Shown here: piece after piece, positions 1 through 10,033 of the stretch
Layout of the letters: the number at the start of each line of letters is the position of its first letter
Position numbering within the stretch: position 1 is the first letter of the stretch
Origin: Chaetomium olivaceum
Taxonomy: Eukaryota; Ascomycota; Sordariomycetes; Sordariales; Chaetomiaceae
DNA: 64,000 nucleotides
Direction of reading: 5' to 3'
Assembly (NCBI GenBank): GCA_039881045.1
Contig: JAYWVB010000011.1
Span: 434,001-498,000 of the forward strand
Position numbers and translations under genes: made by a program
The notes under the pieces: generated by a model
Seen by the model: the letters and a program-made list of their open reading frames with translations, nothing else
The model's database searches: none
Told to the model about the DNA's origin: nothing

Positions 1-459
1 GCCAATGTACCAATTGGAGAGACGTGTAGTTAATATAGGTAGACGCCCAGTGTCTTGTTGGTCGATCAGGAGAAATCATGTGCCAGTATTGGCGATGCTG
101 TAGCGGTGTAAGTTGAGTGGCTCACGTGGAGTGGGCGCAGTTGTGTTTTCTGCCTAAAGCTACCGGAGGTACCGGAGGTGGTAATGTGCCTACCTACCTA
201 GGTAACTAAGCCCCCTCAAACCTGATTTCATTCCCCAATGTTACTCTCTCATTCCTTTCCATTTCTGCACGCCCCAACTTCTTCCTACTCAGTTTCTCTA
301 CAAACACGAACCTCATGTCTATTTTCACTCCTGCCGGGCGCGTGTCACATGCCGTTAATACGAACTCACCGACGGCCAGCAGGGAGCCCTAATTAATTTC
401 ATCCTGGTCGATGATCCTGACCCATCCGGCTCTCCTTTACCCATGCTTGCTAATCTTCA

Positions 460-660
460 CAACGTCGTGAGACTCCGGTGGCCACGGCGGCGTTGGCTAG
501 GGCTCTGCTCTGGCGCAGCGCGCGCTCTTTGACTTGCTCGTCGTAGACGGTCTCGGTGGTCGCGAAGACGTACTGGCGCCGGCCAAGGCGGCCTTCAGTG
601 ATGCTAGGTCGTCTAGCTAAGCATAGACTATCTCAGCATCCTTGGCACGGAGAGCGTCCG
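460..660 (-). pseudogene. NmrA-like family protein relic
   Basis: Reading the minus strand, two adjacent frames give a run typical of NmrA-like NAD(P)-binding Rossmann proteins: a segment LDDLASLKAALAGA, then after a one-base frame change YVFATTETVYDEQVKERALR and an ALANAAVATGV helix. This order, an aspartate-rich strand followed by a helix, a VFATTETVYD strand and an A-rich helix, matches the middle of the family. A TAG stop lies just before LDD (Tyr-Ala-stop), and no dinucleotide-binding GxxGxxG start or C-terminal half can be found. It is therefore a short decayed fragment about 60 codons long. The family call rests on recognised sequence pattern only; an alignment was not run. Confidence 0.5.
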
Positions 661-714
661 CTGCTGGTTTGGTGTGATGTGTCAGACCTTGTAACGGTTC
701 GACAGCACTAGGGT

Positions 715-905
715 CTATATGCCTTTTTGAGGTCAGGCACACCGCCGGAGATGCACTTGTTGATCAGGCCTAGCTCCGAAACAAAGACGATGGACTCGTC
801 AGCTTTAAAGACCGTAAATTCCGAATGCTTCTCCTGTCTGGATGAGTCTGCATTGATGTGGCGTCGTCGCTCCAGAAGTAACGTGGGGGCAGAGCTTGGC
901 TGGTG
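715..905 (-). pseudogene. Unidentified decayed coding fragment
   Basis: Minus-strand frames give protein-like runs that need one frame change between them. The first contains ALPPRYFWSDDATSMQTHPD. The second contains FTVFKADESIVFVSELGLIN followed by a KCISGGVPDLKKA segment. No start codon, splice sites or family signature are visible, and upstream minus-strand sequence up to about 1163 is open but unrecognised. I do not recognise the gene. It lies next to the NmrA-like fragment and has the same orientation, so both may be parts of one decayed locus. Confidence 0.3.
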
Positions 906-1425
906 CTGACTCCTTACCCCTGTTTAGTTAGTCGAAGCTTGTTAAGACTCGCAAAAGCTTGTTTTGATGACATAGATGACGGAATCAGCGGTCATCGCAC
1001 CCTGCCCGGAGCGACATTTTGGAGCTTGTTCCGCAAGATGGTGACTCCCATGGAGACATCTGTGGTGGGTTGGCGGCCCAACTGTAGGTCGAATCTCAAC
1101 CTCAGCTGCAGGGCAAGTATAGGGGAATATTGGCCCACAGCACGTCTAATCGCCGGCTCCTAGTCTATCGCGGCATGACTTGCGTTGGACAGGTTGGTGG
1201 GCTTTATGTCCTTGGGAATTGCAAACCGGTGTCAATAAAAGGGGAATCGAGAGGCGGTTGAGGGCTAACAAGAGGCCTAGAAGTATTCAACTTCCATTTT
1301 ACGAGCACAACAAAGTATTTCGACAAACTTCTCGGTCAAGCTAGGTATCAAAAAGCAGAAGAGATTCCCGGAGAAAACAGTCCAAAAGAGCATTCATACC
1401 CCAACCTCAAACCCCGAGGTCAACA

Positions 1426-1848
1426 ATGGCCGTTTTACCGCCATCACCACCATCTCCAACCCCATCCACCCCCTTCATCAGCAAGGCCAATACGAACCCA
1501 ATGGAAAGCTGTCTCAACCTTCTAACCAAGCACACATATCGATATCAAGTCTCCCAACAGACTCCTGAGATAGACGACGCCACTGCCTTCATCTACTTTG
1601 GCAAAGACAACGCCCCCGTCCACCTGCCCTTCCTCCCAACCGTTGACCGAGCCCAAAATGCCAACTACTTTCACTAGATAGTAGAAGTGGACGGTATGTA
1701 TAGGCGAGGCGACATTTCCACCATGACTTGGGTATTTAGCAACGGGTCTCTGTGCGGAACCACGGAGTACCCGGATATGTTGGCAAATATAGGACCTGTC
1801 AACTCCCAACGAGAACATGGTCCTCATGTCTTACATACCGGCAATTGA
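1426..1848 (+). pseudogene. 140-codon frame broken by one TAG codon (1675-1677)
   Basis: The ATG at 1426 sits in a good fungal start context (CAACAATGG). It opens 83 codons that start MAVLPPSPPSPTPSTPF and end NANYFH, then TAG. The same frame continues without further interruption as IVEVDGMYRRGDISTMTWVF and on to a TGA at 1846-1848, 57 codons later. Hydrophobic and charged residues are balanced on both sides of the stop, so the two parts look like one protein of about 140 residues. No signal peptide, membrane segment or known motif is seen, and I do not recognise the family. The stop may be a nonsense mutation (CAG to TAG is one transition), a base-call error, or a recoded/edited codon. It could also be a genuine 83-residue protein. 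Confidence 0.4.
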
Positions 1849-2495
1849 GAGTCAATAGCGCCTTGTTCGCACGTGGTGTCGCCTAAATCGACAATCGCAA
1901 ATTCACACGCGGGCAAGGCAATATTTAGGAATCTCCTCCGAGTATGATGGGAGGCTGGCTTGATTCGGTTGGGCTCAGCAAAGAGCCTAGGTTAGTATAA
2001 TCTAACAATGGTCCCCTCTACTTGTGTTTGGTTCCCTGCTTTGGCGTGCCAAAGGAGCCGTATGAAGTCAACTGCTATGGTCCGCTACGGCCGAGTCGGT
2101 GACTGGTTCGTTCCAACCGGCCCCTTGGGTTACAACGCCGCGAGACGGAGGATTCATTTGCTCCACCACATCATGAATGAACTGACCGATGTTGTAGGCG
2201 GTCGAATGTCAAGGAAGTGTCAATGAGATTTGCGGATGTGGTAGTCTAGTCTCTCGCAGTATCTTCAAATTGACTAGAGCGTCGTCTCGATTGTCGCTTT
2301 ACGACTCATCAGGATGGTTCGCCGGCCATGGATCGCATGGGCTGTGCGAGTCATCGGTGTTAGGGGAACAGCACCAACCGACAGATACACCACATATCTC
2401 CGCTCCCGTTAGGTGGAAGCATACAGGTAAGAAACAGGAGAAGTTAGGCTCGGATGCCGGAATGGCGGCAAGTCAAAACGTTCTTGTTTTGAGAG

Positions 2496-3414
2496 TCAAG
2501 TTGTGTCGTTGCTAAGCAATACCGATCGATACCTGAGAGTGGCATATATGCAGAAGGCACACCAACCCTGACTCATGCCATAGACGTCAAAAGCATCATG
2601 CCAGACCTTGTCCAGGCCGTTGAGCTTCATCTCCTGTAGCCACATGCGCGTGTGGGTGCCGACACGCAGGAGGTGCGCAACCATAAACCATAAACACGCG
2701 CCACCGTGTCTCCTACTGGCCTAGGAGAGGCCCGCAGCTGTTGGAGTCTTGGGGGTTGCTGTAGGCGCTGTCACCTGCAGATGCCACATCACGCTCTGGT
2801 AGACGTCCTTGTGGCCGGCCTTGACGTTGGCATCTTTGCAAGAGTCGAAGACAGCCCCTTGCCCGTCAGTCAGCACCTCCCACCGGGCTAGCACCTCCCC
2901 AAAGCCCACCCCGCCGCCACCACCGGCTACCTGCTCGTTACGAAACAGCCGGAACGCCAACAAGGGAAACACGGCGTTTGGGTCCCCTTCATTGCGGGCC
3001 AGTCTCATCTCGTAATCCGCCCAGGCCTCGCGGCGTCTGGGCCTGAGAAAGCCGTGTCCGGCTGGAAGAGACGGAACTGGCCGACGGAGTGCTGCGAGGC
3101 GGGCCAGGGGCCAGAGCCAACGCGGTCGTTTAGCGAGGGGAGCAAGACGCCAGGGGAGATAAGCTGAAAGAGGACATTGGGTATGAGTGTACACCCGGCG
3201 GTGGCCACCCGCAAGCCTAGTGAAACTCTTCGGTGGTCGGGGAATTGGGAGAGCCAAGGGCCTCGGCCACAACGTCGCCGCGGTGGAGAAAGTGCTGACG
3301 CTCTGGTTTGGTGATCTGGTCCTGGTGGTCTCGCGCCTTGTCCTAGAGGGTCGTGGGGATGTTGCCGTAGGTTTCCTCTATTGCTCGTTGGCGCTCCCGG
3401 GCCTCGCGATCCAT
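2496..3414 (-). pseudogene. Broken gene of unknown family
   Basis: A coherent minus-strand protein can be followed from an ATG at 3414 (MDREARERQRAIEETYGNIP), through one in-frame TAG (PTTL-stop-DKARDH), a frame change near 3210 (GCTLIPNVLFQLISPGVLLP) and a second near 3020 (WADYEMRLARNEGDPNAVFP). It then crosses a likely 57-nt phase-0 intron (CAG|GTGACA...TCCTAG|GCC, about 2721-2777) into MWLQEMKLNGLDKVWHDAFD, ending at 2496. One nonsense and two frame changes in about 900 bp argue for decay, although the assembly also shows indels elsewhere. No recognised domain; the Leu/Pro-rich middle and the Trp/Tyr-rich tail are the only notable features. Confidence 0.4.
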
Positions 3415-4446
3415 AGAGGCAAAAAGAGAGGCTTCGCTACGACCCAAGTGCACTCACACAACGCCACAACTCCATCTTCAACCCCAGTCACAGGTTCGCA
3501 CTCGAAATTTAAGCCAGCGCACCCACTGTCCGAGGAGGGCGCCGAAATTATACGGCTTGCTTTCTTCTGGGGGGACGTGGGTAATCTGAAAGAGTGTTTT
3601 TTCCGGGCTCTATTCCAGGAATCGTTCTACACCAACTATTCTGTACTCGTCAGGTTACGAAATCACCAAGGCGGGCGAGTCGGGTTCGTTGCCCCCTAGG
3701 CAACAACGACGAGTACGCAAGACAGATCTCCTGCAACCACTAACGAAGAAATGCAAGGCTTGAACACGCAAATGCGACTAGACCGATTACATCTTGTCTG
3801 CCCTAAATAAACGAAACAAACGATATCTTCCCATTGGACTGTGGGAAGCCGTGTTCCCCTTTCAGATGCGTAGTAGTCGTGGGGTTATGGAGGGGTTCAT
3901 TCTGATGGTTGACGATGTTGAACGTCAGGAAGTTCGCGACTCTCCAATGGCAACATCACTCACAGCTCACTCAAGTGGTATATCAATGCATTTGTCAAAC
4001 CCGCTTCCCACAGTAGCAAGATGGTTGGCGGCGGTGATATAGAAGTCGAGAATAGTGATGGTAGTGGCGCGGTGAGGTGGTCGGGGATGGATGACAATAG
4101 TTGGCGATGGGCAGAAGGGATGCGGGATATGGATGACAAGGCATCTTTGGTGGGCAAGGAATGTGTTGAAGTACACGAATTGTACCCACACGTTCGCAAA
4201 CGGACATGACTGACCTTAGGACTCTAGTTGCCAGAGAAGCAAGAATCTACAATGTCATTACTGGCATTATCTAGATAGTCTGCTCACACTGATCATCTTC
4301 CCCCCAACAAACACACGTACTTTGCCCTCCTACAGATAAGTTACCGCAAAAAAACATCAAGGGGTTGCCCCTGCCTTCCCTCTTTCCTTTTCCCTCCCTT
4401 CCCCGGCCCCAAACAAAAAAGGAAAAAAGAAAGCCGACAGAGTCCA
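3415..4446. other. Gene-free stretch
   Basis: I see no supportable gene, RNA or repeat here. Short open frames occur on both strands around 3960-4210, but they overlap each other in several frames and have no start context, introns or recognisable motif. The stretch from about 4300 is the likely 3' flank of the GTPase gene that ends at 4447. Confidence 0.4.
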
Positions 4447-7400
4447 TTAATCCCGCTCCCCCTTGACAGTAATGGAGCCCCGCGTCGACTCCTGCGCCAA
4501 CGCCTCCGGCTCCTCCTTGACAAAGTCATCGTCATACTCCTCCTTCTCGTCATTATCGACGTCTCCACCATCCTCCTCGTCCTCGTTAGCATACTTGTCC
4601 GCCTGGCCGGGGAAAAGCTCAGCAAAGAAGCGGTCAACCTTGCGCAACAGCGGCGCCATCTCCCCACGCAGCATCAGCTCGACACGGGAAGGCCCTAGTC
4701 CAACAGTAGAAGCATCGACGCCGACAAGCACCGCCAAATAGTCGCGGATGAGGCGTTCCCGCAGCCCCTGGATGTTGGCCTCCAGTTCCACTCCAATCTG
4801 GTCGCACATCTCCTCGAGCTGCTGCTGTACATGATCGGTGGCAGACCGAAACATGAGTCCGCGTTGGTTGGTGACGTGGGCCAACATGAGATTCTTCATG
4901 CGCATGTAGGAGCCGGGACCTGTGAAAGTCTGTTAGTCCACTGTCGTTCTCCTCTGCGGTTAATAGGTAGACATACCTCGCTCAGCCACACAGCCTTCGT
5001 AGGCCGGTATCATCTCTTCCTCGACGACGGGCGTGAAGCTTCGGCTGGCTTCTCGCTGCAGCTCCTGTGCCAAAGCCAAAATTGACCCCCTGACGTCCGC
5101 GAGGCGCTGCGAATGCCCCTGGAGTTGCTGGGTCAGCATGTTCAAGCCGGTGTATTGGGTGCCGCGCTCCCTGGCCCGCTCGGTGGCGTCGCGGTGGAAC
5201 TTCTCCAGACACGTCTTTATGGCGCGAAGGAAGCTGTCCAAGGCCACCGGAAGACGACGTTGGAAGGCACGTTCCCAGCCATTGGCGAGGTGCTTCGAGA
5301 TGGGGCTGAAGAGCTCTTCGTTGAAGTCGCGAGGGCCCGAAGAGCCGGAGAAGACACCATTCCTCCTGCAAGTGGCCTTGTATGTGGCCCAGAGCAAACC
5401 GCCCATCGATCGGTTGGCTCCCCATTGCGTCGCCGTAGGCAGCGCCGCTTCGACCGCAGCGGGTATATACTTGTCAAAATTCTCAAAAATGTTTTCGGCC
5501 AAAACCTCTCGTACAGATGTTACACATTCTTCAAGCGCAGTTTCAAGTTCCTGGCCGGCGTTAGTTAAATGGGTGTGGTGGTGCTGCAGCAGGGTGGTCG
5601 CTAACCTGCTCTATCTTGTGAAGTTGCTTCCGGAGGTGTGTTTCTTCCTTTGTCTTGTCTGTGTTGGACAGGGTTGACCCTGTTCCGTCGTCGGAAGCCC
5701 ACATCGTCATCGAGTTGAGGAGCTGCATGAGGTCGTTGAGGAAGCGCCGAGAGTTGGCAGCTCGCCCGGCTTCCGTGAGCTTCTTAGCATGCGCCTGCAA
5801 CTGGGGGATTTCGGTATCGTCGAGCGACTGGAAGCCGCCTCCGTTGAAGTCGTCTTTCTGGAGCCGGCCGCTCAGCTTCTGGAAAGCACGGCTGCTGACG
5901 CAGAAGACGGGAAGGGATGCGGCGACCGCGTCGTAGTCTCGAAGGTCAGTCTCTGGGTCGAAGTTGGCTTCATCCTCCTCGGCCGCGTTCTCCTGATCGA
6001 GCCTGTTCAGGGGTTAGCCCTCGCTTCACGCCAACTTGGCTGGCTTCGTGGCTGCTTACTCCTTGATGCCCATCGCAAAGTCCTGCTTGATTGCCCGCCT
6101 CGAATACTCGTTCCGGCCCTGGATACAAACAGCCTTCACCTCGGCGAGCAGCATCTCCTTCTCCGCAACGAAGTTCTTAATTTCCTCACGGATGGTCTTG
6201 ACTTGCTCCTCGATCTCCTTCTTCTTCACTCGGACTTCCTTCTTCTCAGCCTTTAAAGACGAGAGCTTGGCCTCGATCTGGTCTTCTGTGAGTGGCTCCC
6301 TGTCTTCGGCCACACGCTCCTGGTTTTCCTTATCACTGGAGTCTGAGCCATCCGTGTCGGAGAAGTCGCTGTCGAGATCACTGGAGTTGAGATTCTTACG
6401 GCTGCGCTTTGGTTCGGACCGCCGCTTGCGCTTCTTGGTGGGCGTGCTGGGGGGCGGGTACACCGTGCTCCCATCAGCCAGCTTGCTGGCGATGGCATCC
6501 CACTTGTCCCACGTTTGCTCAATCTTGTCGACAAGATCGTTGCAAGCATCTCGCTCGTCTCTGAGGTCGGCCATGTCAGACTTGAGCTTCCTGATGTTAT
6601 CCGAGAGCTCTTGGATCCTAGACCATGACTCAGAGATTTCCTCTTCGATGCCTAGACTCTCTGACGCTTCGGTGACAGAAATGTCGTCCGTCTTGGAGCA
6701 GATGAAAGTCACGGCGGAATATGTGCCATCGTACTTCAACTGGCGTCTGTTAACACCGTTAGCAACCCCTGCCGGGCCTGAGAACGGCGTGAGCAAGAGA
6801 GCACACACCTGAAAGAGTCGCCAAGAAGCGATTTGGCGGTCTTGTCGTCCACTGCGCGGGTGATTGGGGCGACAATCCACAAGCCAGTACACGCCTTCAT
6901 GTAGTTGGCGGCAACGGCGGCACGAGCTGCATTCGAGTCCTGGACGCCGGGCAGGTCGACGATGCAAGCGCCAGTGGCCAGGGCAGAGGCCTTGGTGAAG
7001 ATGCGGACAACCTTGATTAGAGGCCAATACTCCATGTGTCTCTCGGTGTCCTTCTCCTTGCTGTCTACATAATTTTGCAAGAGACGGTACAGGTTCGCAG
7101 CCGTGGTTGCCCGAAGCTTCTTGACGGTCCCAAGCACCCGCCGGACGGTGACTTGACTAGCGAGAACCTCGGGGGTCGCTTGGGCGATCATCTCCTTGGT
7201 CAATTTGGGGTAGACGGCCCTGATCTTGGCGTATGCAATGCCGGCATCGCTGTCCTGGTTCGTGCACTCGCGAGAGATCTCACCACTGCCGTCAAGGAGG
7301 TCGCTGTAGAGACCGCGGAGATCCTTGATCCAGTCATCGGCGGTGATAAAGTCGACCTCGGCACGATACAGCTCCTCTGGGTCTTCTGAGTAGTTGTATG

Positions 7401-7884
7401 AGATCTCGGTCGGGGAGGCCGTGCATGCCCTCATGCAGTTGGTGGGGAGGAGCCTGTTGTGATGAGTGAATGGCTTCGGGGGGGGGAAGGGGGAATAGCG
7501 AAAGATGATGGTGCTAACGTACCTTTCCTCGTCGAGAACTGCACTGATCACAGAGGACTTTCCGGCCCCTGTATTGCCCACGACACCTACAATGGTGCGT
7601 GTGGGCTTTGCAAGCGCTTCGAGATCAATGATGGACTGCAGCCATTCAGAGCCTGCTGTGTCTGCAGCCCCGCCCTCCAGTGGCCCCTTCAGGGCTTTAA
7701 GTACTCGTACACCGATGCCGACACCCTCCTCAAGACGCTCAGGTGAGGTCCCCGAAGCAAGGAGTTGCTGAAGAAAACTAACGTTAACAATGCTGTCTAC
7801 ATTACTCGACTTGTCCATATTAGCGGCATGGCCGACAACCCCGCGGCCGGGGTCATCCACCGGCTCGGGTTTCACCCTCGGCAT
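4447..7884 (-). CDS. Dynamin-like large GTPase (nuclear GTPase SLIP-GC type)
   Basis: Six exons give a 1,045-residue protein: 7884-7523, 7453-6809, 6746-6060, 6002-5606, 5550-4977 and 4919-4447, with introns of 69, 62, 57, 55 and 57 nt. All junctions are GT-AG and in phase. The P-loop GNTGAGKSS lies at about residues 103-111, a G3 motif DLPG at about 287-290, and a G4-like SKTDD begins exon 3. After the G domain come charged coiled coils, a basic KKRKRR stretch that could be a nuclear signal, an acidic Ser/Asp region and a long helical C-terminal part ending in an acidic tail. Domain order and size match fungal relatives of vertebrate SLIP-GC. Substrate and cellular role are not known; nuclear location is inferred. 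The start is the MPRVKPEPVDD methionine. Confidence 0.8.
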
Positions 7885-8511
7885 AATGTGTTGCAAATGC
7901 CCTTCTTGATGACAGCCAGTAATGATAGGGCCGGGATAAGAACGGAGTGATATATGGCTGAGTTCTCAATTGTGGCTTGGTGAATGTGGATGTGTGGATG
8001 GGTGGATGGGTGGATGGGTGGATGGGTGGATGGGTGGATGGGTGGATGGGTGGATGGGTGGGTTTGATGAGTCCGAATTGTCGGGGATGCAATTTAATTT
8101 ATTGAGGGTCGTGTCTTTCACGCGTTCTGGGGAGTGCTTTCAGACGCGACCTCCTTGTAAGGTGGGGAAGTGGGGCTTTGCGTTTCTTCCGCGCCATCTC
8201 GTGACTGCAATGACCGAATTACCAGGCATCAATGGCTTCGCGTATGTAATATTACAATCTATTACGGTGTTTTATCAGTGTATTGAATTTTCAACTGGCT
8301 GCCCCGCATCACTTGGACACAGATGCACAAGAAATCGTCACCCCGACAAAGAACAGGGATTGGAGTAAACAAAATTCAGGGGAGTAAGAAGACCAAGTTT
8401 TTGGAAGGGACACATTAAGAACTTTTATGCTTCATAATTGGATTTGTTCCAAAGGGTTCATCAACTCGCGCACCGTCATCCCACGCTTCAAAGCCACGAA
8501 TTTGAGCCAAA
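7885..8511. promoter_or_regulatory. Shared divergent 5' region of GTPase and Cns1 genes
   Basis: This 627-bp interval lies between two divergent start codons and must hold both promoters. It carries a tandem 8-bp repeat at 7993-8061 close to the GTPase start and a moderately AT-rich segment at about 8240-8290. I see no clear TATA box. Confidence 0.45.
7993..8061. repeat. Minisatellite, 8-bp unit GTGGATGG
   Basis: About 8.6 nearly perfect copies of the octamer GTGGATGG lie head to tail, followed by GTGGGTTTG. The array is about 110 bp upstream of the GTPase start codon, so it probably lies in its 5' untranslated region or core promoter. The G-rich strand is the plus strand. It has no spacers and is not a CRISPR array. 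Confidence 0.9.
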
Positions 8512-9807
8512 ATGGGTGATTCAAAGAACACAGCACCACCCGCGGGGTCGGTTCCGGATATTCTGTCCATGGTCCCCGAGCTGCCCCCCGGCCGCACCCT
8601 CAATGCCGGTATGACCTTTGACGAGACGGTGGCCAACCTCAAACAACACCCCCTCTTCATGATGGAGCTGGACCCTACGGAGGACAACGATGAGCTGGCT
8701 GCGCTGCAGGCTCTCGCCTATGACGGCACCCCTCTCGAGAACGGCATCAACTTCAAGGAGCAAGGGAACGAGTGTTTCCGGGAAAAGCGCTGGGCGGATG
8801 CAAAGGAGTTTTACGGAAAGGGGGTGGCCGTCCTAGCTGCGGAAGAGCTGAGGAGGGCCAAGGGCGAAAAGAAAAAGGTGCAAAAAACCGCCGAACCAGT
8901 GGCGATCAACCCAGATGCGAATGCGGACAGCTCCATGGGCGGCGTGGACCTGGAAGAAGATGCCCCGGCACCCGACGATGCAAACCTCGAAGAAGTCCCT
9001 GATGACCCAGCCGAGGTACAATCCGAACGGGCCCTCCTCGAAACCCTGTACATCAACCGGGCCGCCTGCCACCTCGAGCTTCGCAACTACCGCTCCTGCA
9101 CCATCGACTGCGCCGCCGCCCTCCGCCTCAACCCGCGCAACATCAAAGCGCTCTACCGCTCCGCGCGCGCCCTGCTCTCGGTCAACAAGCTCGCCGAGGC
9201 CGACGACGCCTGCGCGCGGGGGCTGGAGATCGACTCGTCCAACAAGCCGCTCCTGGCGCTCGCGCAGGAGATCATCAAGGCGGCCGAGGCGGACGCCGCG
9301 CGGCGCAAGCGCGACGAGGAGCGCCTGTCCAATGAGCGCCGGCGCGTGGTTCTGCTGAAGACGGCGCTGCAGGCGAGGGGGATCCGCACGCGCAGCACGG
9401 GCAAGCCGCCCGACATGGAGGACGCCAAGGTCAAGTTGTCGCCGGATGATCTGGACCCGGCCAGCGCGCTGGTATTCCCCACGCTTCTGCTGTACCCGTG
9501 TCACTTGGAGAGCGACTTCATCAAGGCGTTTAACGAGCAGGAGAGCTTGGAACAGCACTTTGGCTATGTCTTTCCGCTGCCGTGGGACCGGGCCGGCGAG
9601 TATAAGCCTGCGGGAGTGGAGTGCTATGTAGAGACTGCGAGTGGAGGGTTGGTGAAGGTCGGGAGGAAGGTGCCGTTATTGAAGGTGTTGGGAACCGGGA
9701 ACGTGGAGGTGGTGGATGACTTGTTGAAGATTTTTGTTGTACCAAAGGCAAGGGCAGAAGGGTGGGTGAAGGAGTTTAAGGAGAAGAAGGCGGCGGGGGG
9801 GCCGTAG
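8512..9807 (+). CDS. CNS1: Hsp90 co-chaperone, Cns1/TTC4 family TPR protein
   Basis: A single 431-residue exon. The N-terminal part (PDILSMVPELPPGRTL, then FDETVANLKQHPLFM) is the conserved lead-in of Cns1/TTC4. A first TPR starts near residue 81 (INFKEQGNECFREKRWADAK) and is followed by an acidic insert. The second and third TPRs run through ETLYINRAACHLELRNYRSC and NIKALYRSARALLSV to about residue 270. A basic helix then leads to the C-terminal wheel-like domain. The family binds the C-terminal EEVD of Hsp90/Hsp70 through its TPRs and helps kinase and elongation-factor clients in the cytosol; in yeast the gene is essential. The length fits the family. The start is supported by AAAATGGG context and by family N-terminus. 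No introns. Confidence 0.88.
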   Translation: MGDSKNTAPPAGSVPDILSMVPELPPGRTLNAGMTFDETVANLKQHPLFMMELDPTEDNDELAALQALAYDGTPLENGINFKEQGNECFREKRWADAKEFYGKGVAVLAAEELRRAKGEKKKVQKTAEPVAINPDANADSSMGGVDLEEDAPAPDDANLEEVPDDPAEVQSERALLETLYINRAACHLELRNYRSCTIDCAAALRLNPRNIKALYRSARALLSVNKLAEADDACARGLEIDSSNKPLLALAQEIIKAAEADAARRKRDEERLSNERRRVVLLKTALQARGIRTRSTGKPPDMEDAKVKLSPDDLDPASALVFPTLLLYPCHLESDFIKAFNEQESLEQHFGYVFPLPWDRAGEYKPAGVECYVETASGGLVKVGRKVPLLKVLGTGNVEVVDDLLKIFVVPKARAEGWVKEFKEKKAAGGP

Positions 9808-10033
9808 GGGGGACGGGCAAAGGCGGAATGATACCCGGATGAGGTTGTTTTGAGGACTAAAAAACAGGACTAGGCTAGACTCTAAGGGAAATCAGTGCCC
9901 GGGGACGCATCCCAGCAAGACGCCCCCGGACAGCTCTATCCGAAACCAAGACTATGAATATGGATTGTCAACACTCAAGACACCGACAAAGTACCGCACG
10001 CCTTACATACTCCAATACTACCTTGCGCCGCTT

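Noticed and set aside
7993..8061. Tandem repeat considered as a CRISPR array
   Set aside because: Units are contiguous 8-mers with no spacers, and the organism is a fungus.
8247..8256. GTAATATTAC, which contains the nonanucleotide of rolling-circle replicating viruses
   Set aside because: No flanking stem and no Rep-like coding nearby; a short AT palindrome is expected by chance.
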